A stretch of DNA of 14,128 bases from assembly GCA_026770585.1 (NCBI GenBank), contig MU646379.1, forward strand, positions 398,101 through 412,228, read 5' to 3'. The notes beneath the pieces were generated by a model, which saw only the letters and a program-made list of their open reading frames with translations, was not told the origin of the DNA and did no database searches. A program made the position numbers and the translations under genes. The stretch comes from Baffinella frigidus. Lineage: Eukaryota; Cryptophyceae; Cryptomonadales; Baffinellaceae. The stretch's first letter is position 1. Each line of letters opens with the position of its first letter. Shown one piece after another: positions 1-7,941 of the stretch.

Positions 1-49
1 CCCTGTATCCCCTCTTCACGAGCCTCTGCTCTAGAGAGCTAGACGCGAT

Positions 50-155
50 CCGAAAGCAAAAATGCTTTCTCTGCAGTCCTTTCTACGGAAGGGGGGGTCG
101 TTGGCATACGTTGGGAGAAATTAAAAACTAAAGGACCTAAAGGACTCGAGACTGG
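50..155 (-). repeat. Dispersed ~90 bp repeat O, copy 1
   Basis: First of six related copies in the window. The core contains a small AAGC..GCTT hairpin, then GCAGTCCTTTCTACGGAA, then GTTGGGAGAAATTAAAA, then a doubled AAAGGACCT. Read on the minus strand it stays open in one frame that includes FNFSQ, MPTT and SVERTAEKAF. The same peptide recurs in the copy at 6597, so the repeat may derive from the end of a coding sequence. No function is recognised. Confidence 0.7.
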
Positions 156-239
156 AAAATCCTCTCGAATTCGAGCGAGGACGTGACCAAGCCTGCCCGT
201 GACTGGTAATAAATTTAACAACCTCACATATATTAATTG

Positions 240-284
240 TTACACCCCTTTTGTTCCCACTCCTGTTTCTTTACACCCCTTTTG
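240..284. repeat. Short direct repeat TTACACCCCTTTTG
   Basis: Two exact 14-bp copies at 240-253 and 271-284, period 31. The following motif TGTCTGACCGAGGCTCACA (316-334) also recurs near 10765 and 12915, so this stretch belongs to a dispersed low-copy repeat. No gene is seen from 156 to 410. Confidence 0.6.
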
Positions 285-410
285 AGCCATTGGCGGTTAA
301 CTGTCTGCCGGTCAATGTCTGACCGAGGCTCACAGTTCAGGGGTTAGGGGGCCGACACATCACGTGGAGGTGTGCAGTCAGCGCCTACCTAGCACCGCTG
401 TGCACAGACC

Positions 411-501
411 TTGAGGTCCTTGAGGTTTTAATTTCTCCCAGCATGGCCCAACGACACGCCCTTCCGTGGAAAGGATCAGCATAGAAAGCATTTTCGCTTT
501 C
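411..501 (+). repeat. Dispersed ~90 bp repeat O, copy 2
   Basis: Inverted relative to copy 1. It carries the doubled GGTCCTTGAGG, the segment TTTTAATTTCTCCCA and the terminal AAAGCATTTTCGCTTT hairpin. The frame that is open in copies 1 and 4 has a TGA here, so this copy is decayed if the repeat was ever coding. Confidence 0.7.
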
Positions 502-589
502 TGTGCACGGGAGGAAGCCACCCTAACCGTAAACCCTGACCTTGTTCGATCGTCAGAGTGGCTTGAATTTTGGGGGTTGTTTTTTATCA

Positions 590-932
590 CTTAGGGTTTC
601 TTGTTTATGGTTTCATGTTTATGTTTTTTGGTTAATGGTTTATGGTTACTGGTTTATGGTTTATGGTTTATAGTTTATGGTTTATAGTTTTATGGTTCAT
701 GGTTCATGGTTCTAGAAATTAAGCTTTTCAGGTTTGGGATTAAGGTTTAGGTTTTAGAGTTCAGGGTTTAAGGTGTAGAATTTAGGGCTTGGGGTTTGGG
801 GTTCAGGGTTTGGGCTTCGGGGTTGAGGGTTTATGGTCTGCATGGTCTAAGGTTCAGGGTTTTCAGGCTTTGGGCTTTAGGGTTCAGGGAGTAGGAAGTA
901 TGGTTTAGGGTTTAGGGTTTAGGGTTTAGGGT

Positions 933-964
<32 letters not shown>

Positions 965-2215
965 GGTCTGGGGCTTCGGGTTTCGGGTTAGGGTTTATGG
1001 TTCATGGTTTATCGTTAGGGTTTAGGGATTAGGTTTTAAGGTGTAGAGTGTAGGGTGTAGGGTTTAGGGTTTAGGGTCGGGTTTTATGGTTTATGGTTAG
1101 GATTTAGAGTTTTAGGTTTAGGGTGTAAAGTGTGGGGCTTGGTGTTTGGTGTTTGGTATATAAGGTTCAAGGTTTGGGGTTTAGGGTCTAGGGTTGAGGG
1201 TTTAGGGTTGAGGGTTTAGGGTTTAGGGTTTAGGTTTTAGGGTGCATGGTTCAGGTTTTAGGTTTTAGGTTTTAGGTTTTAGGTTTTAGGGTTTAGGGTT
1301 TAGGGTTTGGTGTTTTGGATTGAAGGTGTAGGGTTCAGGATTTAGGATTGAAGACCTAGGTTTAGGGTCAAGGTTTAAGGTTTATGGTTGAGGGTTTAGG
1401 GTCGAGGCTTTAAGGGTTTGGTTTCAGGGTTTAGGGTTTAGGGTTCAGGTTTTTTGGTTTAGGGTTTAGGGTTTAGGGTTTAGGGTTTAGGGTTTAGGGT
1501 TTAGGGTTTAGGGTTTGGGGTTTTGGGCGTAGGGTTTAGGGTTTAGGGTTCAGGATTTTGGGCTTTGGGTCTAGGGTTTAAAGTTTAGTGTTCAGTGTTT
1601 GGGTGTATGGTTTATGGTTAGGGTTTAGAGTTTTAGGTTTAGGGTGTTAAGTGTGAGGCTTGGTGTTTGGTGTTTGGTATATAAGGTTCAAGGTTTGGGG
1701 TCTAGGGTCTAGGGTTTAGGGTTTAGGGTTTAGGGTTTAGGGTTTAGGGTTTAGGTTTTAGGGTTTAGGTTTTAGGGTGCATGGTTCAGGGTTTAGGTTT
1801 TAGGTTTTAGGTTTTAGGGTTCAGGGTTCAGGGTTTAGGGTTCAGGGTTTGGTGTTTAGGATTGAAGGTGTAGGGTTCAGGGTTTAGGATTGAAGGCGTG
1901 GGTTTAGGGTCAAGGTTTTAGGGTTTATGGTTGAGGGTTTAAGGTTGAGGCTTTAAGGGTTTGGGTTTAGGGTTTAGGGTTCAGGGGTTTTGGTTTAGGG
2001 TTTAGGGTTTAGGGTTTAGGGTTTAAGGTTTAGAGCGTAGGTTTTAGGGTTTGGGGTTCAGGATTTTGGTCTTTGGGTCTAGGGTTTACAGTTTAGTGTT
2101 TAGTGTTTGGGTTTTGTGTTTAGGTTTCAGGGCTTAGGGTTTAGGGTTTAGGGTTCAGTGCGTAGGGTGTAGGTTGTAGCGTGTAGGGTGTAGCGTGTAG
2201 CGAGCAGGGTTCGGC
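590..2215 (+). repeat. Large degenerate telomere-like TTTAGGG array
   Basis: About 1.6 kb almost entirely of TTTAGGG and close variants (TTTATGG, TTCAGGG, TTGAGGG, TTTTAGG, GTGTAGGG). The left part (600-720) is dominated by TTTATGG. Perfect TTTAGGG runs lie at about 1458-1517. The right edge turns into GTGTAGGG/GTAGCG variants (2158-2205). Heavy divergence and unique DNA on both sides make this an interstitial or subterminal tract and not an active telomere end. No coding content is seen. Confidence 0.92.
1085..2130 (+). repeat. Higher-order tandem duplication (~0.52 kb unit)
   Basis: Diagnostic variant blocks occur twice in the same order. GGTATATAAGGTTCAAGG is at 1155 and 1676 (offset 521). 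The block ATTGAAGGTGTAGGGTTCAG is at about 1319 and 1861 (offset about 542). The block GGTTCAGGATTTTGG is at 1547 and 2055 (offset 508). The offsets differ by multiples close to the 7 bp unit, as expected from heptamer gain and loss after one duplication. Confidence 0.8.
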
Positions 2216-2789
2216 TTAAGGCTGACAGACGTTTGTATCACCCACCTCCAGGCTCGAGAGTAATTCAGAAAAAGACAGACGAGCCACCATGGCGGCTGGA
2301 ATGCATCCCACACAGCGCAATCTCCCGCCACCCCCTCCGCAGGGGCGGTGGCTCAAACTGGCTGAAACACGCATTCGAACACGCGTAGTTGGAACCTGAG
2401 AGAAGCATGCTTCAGAAACGGAGTGAGCTCCGATCAGGTTGTGAGTACTCCAGCACCAAACGAGACCACCTCCTTGACACGATGTTGCTACCTTCTGTGT
2501 TTTTTCCCCATCCTGTTGCAACCTCTTTGCACCCGCACGTTCGAGCAGCAGCTCAGGGGCGAGCCGGGGGCTGTGCTTACACCTCTCTGTGGAAACAAGA
2601 GCACGCGCGTGCTTTGCTGTCTTAGGAGTGGGGTCTTTGCAATCTAGTACACATCAAAAGCTGTGATAGCACAATACGACAAAATTCCCTTTAGGTAGCA
2701 CTTTAGATTGAGTGGCTTCTGCGAGTAAAATGGTTTCAGCTCCGATTTGGTATAAATTTCGCTTCCAGGTGTGTTTTCAGTCCCGTGGC
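2216..2789. other. Non-repetitive spacer with no confident gene
   Basis: Between the telomere-like array and the CT microsatellite. Overlapping ORFs on both strands exist, but none has a recognisable domain. The most gene-like item is the small Kozak-type ORF listed separately at 2289. Confidence 0.5.
2289..2399 (+). CDS. Small ORF with strong Kozak context, 36 aa, doubtful
   Basis: The ATG sits in GAGCCACCATGG, a near-ideal vertebrate-type Kozak context. The ORF runs 36 codons to a TGA. The peptide has a run of five prolines (residues 13-17) followed by a basic segment (GRWLKLAETRIRTR). It could be a first exon, an upstream ORF or chance. No domain is recognised and no downstream partner exon was found before the CT tract. 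Confidence 0.2.
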   Translation: MAAGMHPTQRNLPPPPPQGRWLKLAETRIRTRVVGT

Positions 2790-3018
2790 TTTCTCTCTTT
2801 CTCTTTCTCTCTCTCTCTCCCTCTCCCTCTCCCTCTCTCGCTCTCTCGCTCTCGCTCTCTCTCTCTCTCTCTCTCTCCTTCTCTCTCTCTCTCTCTCTCT
2901 CTCTCCCTCTCCCTTTTTTTCCCTCTCTCTTTCTCTCTCCTTCTGTCTCTCTCTCTCTCTCTCTCTCTCCCTCCCTCTCCCTCTCTCCCCCCCCCTCTCT
3001 TTCTCTCTCCTTCTCTCT

Positions 3019-3054
<36 letters not shown>
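2790..3054 (+). repeat. CT-rich polypyrimidine microsatellite (~265 bp)
   Basis: Almost pure pyrimidine on the plus strand: (CT)n broken by TTCTCTCTC, CCCTCTCCC, TTTTTTCCC and a CCCCCCCC run. Long ORFs on both strands here (Ser/Leu/Pro-rich or Arg/Glu-rich) are artefacts of the simple repeat. Confidence 0.95.
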
Positions 3055-3058
<4 letters not shown>

Positions 3059-3360
3059 GTCCCTGCCCTCCACATGTGCTCCTCGCGGCCGTGGTACGAG
3101 TTAAATGAAAATGTCCGTTCCCTTCAAGTACTCGCCCGGCCACTTAGCAGCCACCGGGGGCTTCACGGATACAGTCCATCTAAACGATTTGTACTTGCAT
3201 CTTATCCATTGCCCTGGACCCTAACAGGAATTTCACCTTGAACTCAAGGTGGACAGGTCCTCGCTCGCTGTTAAGTGGAGGGAGCGGGGGCATTTGGAAG
3301 GAACGGACAATTCCACGCGCGAGTGAGAAGATTTATAGAGAAGGAAACATTCGCGGCGTA
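3055..3360. other. Unassigned spacer
   Basis: No gene can be supported. A small perfect hairpin CACCTTG/CAAGGTG lies at 3234-3251. A plus-strand frame from about 3241 to 3435 is open but has no ATG at its start and runs into the family 1 element that begins at 3361. Confidence 0.5.
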
Positions 3361-3551
3361 CAGGGATACCTCGTGTATGTACGAGAAAACGCACCTCAAG
3401 AAGACGGACCGGATTCGACCCCTGCGTTTTCTTAATTTAGTACCTGGTATTTAAACAAAATCGCGTTTAGTCAACCCCCCGATGCTAATTTAAGAAAACA
3501 CCGACCGACTGACCTTCGATCAAGGGTGTTCTTATAGCCGAGGTACCCCTG
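3361..3551. mobile_element. Foldback family 1, degenerate copy
   Basis: The left end, CAGGGATACCTCG, and the right end, CGAGGTACCCCTG, match the family 1 terminal repeats. Both are flanked by TA (3359-3360 and 3552-3553). The interior lacks the usual CCTACxGTAGGGCCC core and the left arm is diverged, so this looks like an older copy. No transposase is encoded. Confidence 0.5.
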
Positions 3552-3656
3552 TACACGCATGTCCCGACGACGAACACATTACGCCTTAGTGAGGGAAAAC
3601 CCATTGTGGGCATGATATTTTGAACAAGTGCCTGTATCGTAGACCCCCTTGGGATA

Positions 3657-3695
3657 CCTTTAGGTCCTTTAGGTTCTTCGAGCTCCCAACATAGG
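3657..3695 (+). repeat. Dispersed repeat O, partial copy
   Basis: Contains the doubled TAGGTCCTTT and the variant TTCTTCGAGCTCCCAACATA. That variant is shared, inverted, with the copy at 10561, so these two form a sub-type distinct from copies 1-4. Confidence 0.55.
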
Positions 3696-3745
3696 CGGAC
3701 ACCGGAACTTATCCTGCAGAAACAGAGCCCCGCATCAGACAGCTA

Positions 3746-3864
3746 CAAGAGTACCTCGCTCATAAGAAACAGCCTCCCCCCGGGACCCTACAGTAGCACC
3801 ATGCCTGGGTCCTAGGGTGGTCCTTGGAGGGAGGGGGGAAGTTCTTATGAGCGAGGTACCCCTG
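3746..3864. mobile_element. Foldback family 1 (MITE-like), 119 bp
   Basis: Terminal inverted repeats of about 24 bp read TACCTCGCTCATAAGAAA on the left and TTCTTATGAGCGAGGTA on the right. They are flanked by a TA duplication (3744-3745, 3865-3866). The core contains CCTACAGTAG and GGTCCTAGG palindromic pieces. It is non-autonomous. TA target sites fit Tc1/mariner-like mobilisation, but no transposase is present to prove it. Confidence 0.85.
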
Positions 3865-4061
3865 TATCAGTGAGTGTGAAGAGCATCCTCTCGTCGCCCT
3901 CGTCGAAAAAAAATTGCAGTTTTTACTGTACGTGTGTGTACGTTTCCAGCAACACATACCTCAGCTGTACAGGGGTGACTCGCGAACAAAGACACGCACT
4001 GCCCGTCGGGGGTTCCTATGCTCCCAGGACTAGCCCTACCGTAGGACTCTAGGGCGGTGGT

Positions 4062-4157
4062 GTCCTTTAGGTCCTTTACGTTTTAATTTATCCCAACATA
4101 GCCCAACGACACGTCGTTCCGTAGAAGGGATCTGCAGAGAAAGCATTTTTGCTTTCG
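4062..4157 (+). repeat. Dispersed ~90 bp repeat O, copy 3
   Basis: Near full-length, in the same orientation as copy 2: GGTCCTTTACG, TTTTAATTTATCCCAACATA, CGACACGTCGTTCCGTAGAA and the terminal AAAGCATTTTTGCTTT hairpin. It abuts a family 1 foldback that starts at 4167. Confidence 0.7.
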
Positions 4158-4166
4158 GATCTTGTA

Positions 4167-4283
4167 CAGGGGTACCTCGCTCATAAGAAAGCGCCTCTCT
4201 CTAGGACCCTACAGTAGGGCTATGCCTAAGGCCCTATGGTGGTCCTAGGGGGGAGGCGCTTTCTTATGAGCGAGGTACCCCTG
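4167..4283. mobile_element. Foldback family 1, 117 bp
   Basis: Both terminal repeats are intact (CAGGGGTACCTCGCTCATAA and its complement). TA precedes the left end, but TG follows the right end, so one target-site copy has probably mutated. The core has CCTACAGTAGGGC and a doubled CCTATGG/CCTAGG palindromic region. Confidence 0.85.
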
Positions 4284-4328
4284 TGGCCGCTGCCTGGGCG
4301 GTGTGCGCTCCATTGCAAAGGCGGGCGA

Positions 4329-4488
4329 GTGCTTATCTCTAAAAAAAATCTTTTAAAAGTCACTTTCCTAAAGTCAATTTCCCTACAAATCCGTCAACTT
4401 ATGCGTAGAGCAAAGAGTAAGTTGACGGATTTGTGCGGGAGTTGACTTATGAAAACAACTTTTAAAAGGAGTTTTCTGAGATAAGTGC
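4329..4488. mobile_element. Long-arm foldback element, ~160 bp
   Basis: Two ~70 bp arms fold back on each other. The outer ends are GTGCTTATCTC and GAGATAAGTGC. The innermost part is a perfect 17 bp stem, ACAAATCCGTCAACTTA (4385-4401) with its complement at 4418-4434. The right arm shares TTGACGGATTTGTG and GGGAGTTGACTT with family 7, so the two families are related. Confidence 0.75.
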
Positions 4489-4592
4489 GGACGGACCATA
4501 GGACTCGTGTGGACCAACCCTAAGACGGGCCCGCCTCAGAGACAAGTTATTTATGTAGAGATCAGACCTTTGCGTTGTTTTGGGTAGAACTT

Positions 4593-4716
4593 TCCTGAGC
4601 TCGTGCTCATAAGAAAGCGCCCCCCCCTCCCCCCCCAGGGCCACCATAGGGCCCTAGGCATAGCACTACTGTAGGGTCCTAGGGGGTGGCGGTTTCTTAT
4701 GAGCGAGTTACCCCTG
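4593..4716. mobile_element. Foldback family 1, ~124 bp, eroded left end
   Basis: The right terminal repeat is good and followed by TA (4717-4718). The left one keeps only GCTCATAAGAAAGCGCCC. The core contains AGGGCCACCATAGGGCCCTAGG and CTACTGTAGGGTCCTAGG-type blocks. Confidence 0.75.
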
Positions 4717-4718
4717 TA

Positions 4719-4989
4719 CCGTGTCGTGACCGGCCCCGGAGCCACATGCGTGGCTCTCGGCGGCACCACCTTTCGGCGTTCTGGGGACACACTCCCGTGA
4801 TGACGCCGGCCATCCTACACGGGACGGTATCCCAGAGACGGTGGCCGTCCTACACGGGACTGTATCGCGAGAGAGTGTATCCCCAGCGGCGCCTACTGGG
4901 CGACGACAAGTCTCGACCCCCTTATAAGAGGATCGCGACCCCCTTATAAGAGGGGCGTCTAATGGACGACCACGACATTCGGCGCGCGG
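4719..4989. other. Spacer with two short direct-repeat pairs
   Basis: CCTACACGGGAC is repeated inside 24 bp units at 4808-4831 and 4843-4866 (period 35). CGACCCCCTTATAAGAGG is repeated exactly at 4914-4931 and 4936-4953 (period 22). A small GAGCCAC/GTGGCTC hairpin is at 4739-4756. No gene is supported. Confidence 0.6.
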
Positions 4990-5082
4990 GTGTCGAGCGG
5001 GCCTGAGGGTTTAGGGTTTAGGGTTTAGGGTTTAGGGTTTAGGGTTTAGGGTTTAGGGTTTAGGGTGTCAAGCGGGCCTGAG
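4990..5082 (+). repeat. Perfect TTTAGGG array bracketed by an 18 bp direct repeat
   Basis: Eight perfect TTTAGGG units (5008-5064) sit between GTGTCGAGCGGGCCTGAG (4990-5007) and GTGTCAAGCGGGCCTGAG (5065-5082), 17 of 18 identical. The uniform units contrast with the degenerate array at 590-2215 and suggest a younger insertion. The bracketing repeat resembles a target duplication. Confidence 0.85.
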
Positions 5083-5121
5083 AGAGAAGAGCGTGAGGAC
5101 CTAGTTACCCCGTGTACAGTC

Positions 5122-5396
5122 GATCTAAGGGCCCGAGGCGGGCTCATCCTACAGGGGTACCTCGCGCATAACAAAGCGCCCACCCCCTAGGACCCCCATA
5201 GGGCCCTAGACATAGGCCTACTGTAGGGCCCTACGTACAGGGCCGTATGGGAGTCCTGGGGGGGGGGGCGCTCCCATAGGGCCCTAGACGCGCGTTGTTA
5301 TGAGGGAGGTTCCCCTGTAGATTTAGGTCAGGGTGTAGAGTGTAGGTAGGGTGTAGGGTGCAGGGGGGTCTAACGGCCCGAGGCGGGCTCGTTCTA
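5122..5396 (+). repeat. 30 bp direct repeat bracketing a telomere-like tract
   Basis: CTAAGGGCCCGAGGCGGGCTC at 5122-5151 recurs as CTAACGGCCCGAGGCGGGCTC at 5367-5396 (26 of 30 identical over the full unit). Between them lie a family 1 foldback (5152-5317) and a degenerate TTTAGG/GTGTAGGG tract (5320-5366). With the foldback removed, the tract would be directly bracketed by the two repeats. Confidence 0.7.
5152..5317. mobile_element. Foldback family 1, 166 bp
   Basis: Flanked by a TA duplication (5150-5151, 5318-5319). The left terminal repeat is CAGGGGTACCTCGCGCATAA and the right is its diverged complement. It is longer than its siblings because CCCATAGGGCCCTAGAC occurs twice inside (about 5194 and 5274). 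Confidence 0.82.
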
Positions 5397-5803
5397 GACT
5401 AGGTTCTCCCCCCCACAAGAATGCCAGAGGGGCCTAATTAAAACCGAGATGTAGCCTTTGTGTAGTCACTTTCGTTGGGTTGGTCACGTAACAAGGCGAG
5501 ATTAGTCCAGGCGCGAGGTTGGAAACCCCTATCCTGGTACAAAGGTTTACAACCCCACATGTAAATAGGCCCCGCTTGCATTCTCGAGTGGCCAGCGAGG
5601 ACAGGGTCCACATTCAGCTTCAGAGCCACAGTAGGAGGTGGAGTTAGAACCCATCCGGAAAATGCTCGTATGAGCGGCCGACACGGGGTACAGTAAGTGG
5701 CACAATGCGTCGAGCATGTGCGGCGCTGACGCTGATTATTTGGCAATAAATTGTCAATCTCTCAGAGCCTCAGGTTACTACTAACCGTGCATCTTCGGGA
5801 TGT
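5397..5803. other. Unassigned spacer, weak minus-strand ORF
   Basis: A minus-strand frame (5438-5746, 102 codons from a TTG) is open but has no ATG start, no recognisable domain and no clear codon bias. I do not call it a gene. No repeats belonging to the window's families are seen here. Confidence 0.4.
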
Positions 5804-5805
5804 TA

Positions 5806-5978
5806 GAGCGTTTGCGGTAATTGTTGTCCGTTTTGGACGTGCGGTTTCCCGGTTTTCCGGTTTTCATTTGTACCAGAAGTGTCCATTTAAAATGTTTTAC
5901 GGTCTTTACAACATTTTAAAACCCCGGGAAACCGGGAAACCGCACGTCCAAAATGGACAACAATTACCGCAAACGCTC
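5806..5978. mobile_element. Foldback element with ~50 bp terminal inverted repeats
   Basis: The left arm GAGCGTTTGCGGTAATTGTT pairs with the right arm AACAATTACCGCAAACGCTC. Pairing continues through GTCCRTTTTGGACGTGCGGT and TTCCCGGTTT for about 50 bp, with very few mismatches. TA flanks both ends (5804-5805, 5979-5980). The loop is AT-rich. No coding capacity is present. Confidence 0.85.
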
Positions 5979-6047
5979 TAGGGAGACAGACTCATAGACG
6001 GATACCGACTCCATATTGTACCTAGCTTGTTGCACGGCGCTAGCCTC

Positions 6048-6112
6048 TTAGGGCCACCGTAGGGCCTTAAGTAGATTCCTACTGTAGGATCCTAGAAGGG
6101 TGCGTCAACCAA
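6048..6112. mobile_element. Core remnant of foldback family 1
   Basis: TTAGGGCCACCGTAGGGCC followed by CCTACTGTAGGATCCTAG matches the family 1 interior. The terminal repeats are not recognisable on either side, so this is a truncated relic. Confidence 0.45.
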
Positions 6113-6159
6113 AGGAATTCGAACAAATCCATAGATGGGGGACAGGTACGTGCAGGGTA

Positions 6160-6256
6160 TCCCTTAAGTGGCCAGTAGGCTCATACGCCCTACGGTAGGG
6201 CCCTAGGACCTGCCTAGGACCTCTTGGTAGTCAAATTTGACTGCTCACTTAAGGGA
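6160..6256. mobile_element. Foldback family 2 (97 bp)
   Basis: Ends TCCCTTAAGTGGCC and CACTTAAGGGA, flanked by TA (6158-6159, 6257-6258). The core has CCTACGGTAGGGCCCTAGG, then CCTGCCTAGGACCTCTTGG and TCAAATTTGAC. Four copies exist in the window. Confidence 0.88.
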
Positions 6257-6338
6257 TAGCATCATAGGTAACTGAATAGGATGGTCAGAATTGGAGCCAT
6301 TTATAAAATGCTCTACTTCGCCCCCCCTGCCCGGAGCT

Positions 6339-6388
6339 GGTACAAACTTGAACCACGAAAAAAGTGGTACAAATTTGAACCACGAAAC
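6339..6388. repeat. Tandem pair, 27 bp period
   Basis: GGTACAAACTTGAACCACGA starts at 6339 and recurs with one change at 6366. It lies in otherwise unassigned sequence (6259-6455) in which no gene is supported. Confidence 0.6.
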
Positions 6389-6455
6389 ATTGAAACCATT
6401 TTTTAAAAACTTGTAGAGACTTTGAGGGAAAGGGATTTGCATCCTCAGGCAGTTG

Positions 6456-6594
6456 CACTGCCAGGGTGGAGTTTTTGTATTAGTCAACTCACCTGCGAAT
6501 GTGTAGTAAAGAAGTACACGTAACGTGAACCTCGTTTCTCAAATTGACAGATTTGTGGGGGAGTTGACTTGTACAAAATCTCCAGGCTCGCAGT
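6456..6594. mobile_element. Foldback family 7, copy 1
   Basis: The left end CACTGCCAGGGTGGAG and TTTTTGTATTAGTCAACTC pair with the right end GAGTTGACTTGTACAAAATC and CTCCAGGCTCGCAGT. The interior has ATTGACAGATTTGTGGGG. The second copy is 600 bp downstream. Confidence 0.75.
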
Positions 6595-6596
6595 TA

Positions 6597-6681
6597 AAAT
6601 GCTTTCTCTGCAGTCCTTTCTACGGAACGGCGTGTCGTTGGCATATGTTGGGAGAAATTAAAACCTAAAGGACCTAAAGGA
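6597..6681 (-). repeat. Dispersed ~90 bp repeat O, copy 4
   Basis: Starts directly after the family 7 element. The minus-strand frame is open and reads PLGPLGFNFSQHMPTT, then SVERTAEKAF and a stop. This matches the peptide of copy 1 and gives some support to a coding origin. The same frame extends upstream to about 6785. Confidence 0.7.
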
Positions 6682-6722
6682 ATTGGCAGGGCGATGAGGA
6701 TGCCCCGAACGTGCGAAGTCCA

Positions 6723-6793
6723 ATCGAAAAATGAAGACGACTGGATACCAGGGCTCGCCGAGCTTTGGTATCCAGTCTCCTCCATTCTTCGAT
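6723..6793. repeat. 71 bp foldback hairpin
   Basis: ATCGAAAAATGAAGACGACT pairs with AGTCTCCTCCATTCTTCGAT, and GGATACCA pairs with TGGTATCC. This gives a ~28 bp stem with a short GC-rich loop. Its right end overlaps the first bases of the family 6 element, so one may have inserted into the other. Confidence 0.7.
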
Positions 6794-6948
6794 CTCATAG
6801 GCGAACAATTATAATTTATAAACTGGGTTTCAATCAAAATTACTACACGTGTGCTTTAATATGCTTTAATATTACATGTAAAGACCGTTCTCTGTAGTAA
6901 ATTTGATTGGATCCAGTTTATAAAATTTAAGTGTTTGCCTTTGAGATC
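6791..6948. mobile_element. Foldback family 6, copy 1 (158 bp)
   Basis: Terminal repeats of about 55 bp: GATCTCATAGGCGAACAATT with TTTATAAACTGG on the left, and the complement ending in TTGAGATC on the right. The AT-rich centre includes TTACTACACGTG. A second copy is at 13206-13353. Confidence 0.85.
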
Positions 6949-7050
6949 GGGCTTGGCACGCTCAAGCCATCTTCGTTCGGCGTTCCCCAGGGCGTCACCA
7001 TATCGGTCAAACGGCTCCAATTCCAGACCGTTGGTCGTTTTAAAATACAT
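6949..7050 (-). pseudogene. Interrupted minus-strand coding fragment
   Basis: From an ATG at 7050, the minus strand reads 34 codons with a protein-like composition (MYFKTTNGLELEPFDRYGDA, then LGNAERRWLERAKPD). The frame then enters the terminal repeat of the family 6 foldback and stops inside it. On the other side of that foldback a minus frame is also open (6594-6785) and leads into repeat O. I infer a coding sequence cut by the insertion. I do not recognise the family, and the fragment is short enough that chance cannot be excluded. Confidence 0.3.
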
Positions 7051-7065
7051 TTTGAGCGTACACTA

Positions 7066-7204
7066 CACTGCTAGGACGAAGTTTTTGTATTAGTCAACTC
7101 AAGGCGAAAATCGAAAATCGAAGTACACAGAACGTGCATCTCGTTTCTAAAGTTGACAGATTTGTGGCGGTGTCGACTTTTACAAAATCTCCAGATTCGC
7201 AGTG
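7066..7204. mobile_element. Foldback family 7, copy 2 (139 bp)
   Basis: CACTGC and GCAGTG ends flanked by TA (7064-7065, 7205-7206). It shares TTTTTGTATTAGTCAACTC, TTGACAGATTTGTGG and TACAAAATCTCCAG with copy 1. A ~10 bp AAAATCGAAAATCG direct duplication lies inside the left half. Confidence 0.8.
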
Positions 7205-7276
7205 TACTAGAGGTTTTAGAGCGAAGAACCGCCACAGGGTCTCTTAGGGAGCGTCCATCCCATTTAGATCCCCTTG

Positions 7277-7347
7277 ATAGGATATGGTATAGGATAGGGT
7301 GTAGGGTGTAGGTAGGGCGTAGGGTGCAGGGGTAGGGGGTAGGGTGG
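7277..7347 (+). repeat. Telomere-like GTGTAGGG tract
   Basis: GTAGGG-type variants. The 36 bp block at 7297-7332 matches the tract at 5331-5366 in 34 of 36 positions. The two tracts therefore share a specific ancestor and did not drift independently from TTTAGGG. Confidence 0.75.
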
Positions 7348-7407
7348 ACCGATTGCTCGTGGAGCCCAACAGAGAAGCAAGCGGGGACTCGAAAAGACCT
7401 CTCCCTA

Positions 7408-7834
7408 TCCTCTAGCCGGTTTCATTTCATAAGTCATAAATGGAGGTTACCGGTATTCTGCTGAATTTCAACCCTAAATTTCATCCTTTTTGAAATCTGA
7501 AAGCGCAGATCCTCGAGATTTTCATAGTAACGCAACCCAGGATGAGTTTTGTAAAGTAGCTCGTTTCTGGTACAAATTATAAAACAAAACCTCATTAAAA
7601 AGGAACTGGATTTTTGGGATTTTGAAATCGGGTTTGTTTTATAATTTGTACCAGAAACGAGCTACTTTACAAAACTCATCCTGGGGTGCGTCGCTATGAA
7701 TTTGGCCTTCCGCTCCAGAATTTGCTAAAAAAAAATCGAGCTGCGATGAAATCTTGAGATCTTTACTACAGGCCAAAGGTCGAATAAATGGCTCCAACTA
7801 AAGGGATTATATTCCTATAAAACCGGCTAGAGGA
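7408..7834. mobile_element. Large foldback element (427 bp) with 53 bp perfect inner stem
   Basis: The outer ends TCCTCTAGCCGGTTT and AAACCGGCTAGAGGA are flanked by TA (7406-7407, 7835-7836). Inside, the arms 7521-7591 and 7631-7701 form an inverted repeat. The stretch 7536-7588 is perfectly complementary to 7633-7685 (53 bp), with a ~45 bp loop. The sequence between outer ends and inner stem pairs poorly. That suggests a younger foldback nested in an older one, or conversion keeping the inner arms identical. No ORF of note is present. Confidence 0.85.
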
Positions 7835-7941
7835 TAGTAAATATAATTAATAAAAATGCACACATGTTAATGAAGGGGGCGGGACGTGAGAGATCTGGCG
7901 TGTGGAATGTTGGGTGTGGGGTGTGGGGTGTGGGATTTCAG

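Noticed and set aside
590-2215. A true chromosome end
   Set aside because: The array is highly degenerate and has unique DNA on both sides, so it is internal or subtelomeric within this window.
2644-3241. Several long ORFs rich in Ser/Leu/Pro or Arg/Glu on both strands
   Set aside because: They are translations of the CT/GA microsatellite, open in all frames because the repeat contains no stop codons.
3746-3864. Family 1 as a hAT element because its ends start CAGGG
   Set aside because: No 8 bp target duplication is found; only TA is repeated at most copies.
5438-5746. 102-codon minus-strand ORF
   Set aside because: No ATG start, no recognised motif and no clear coding bias; it remains only a possibility.
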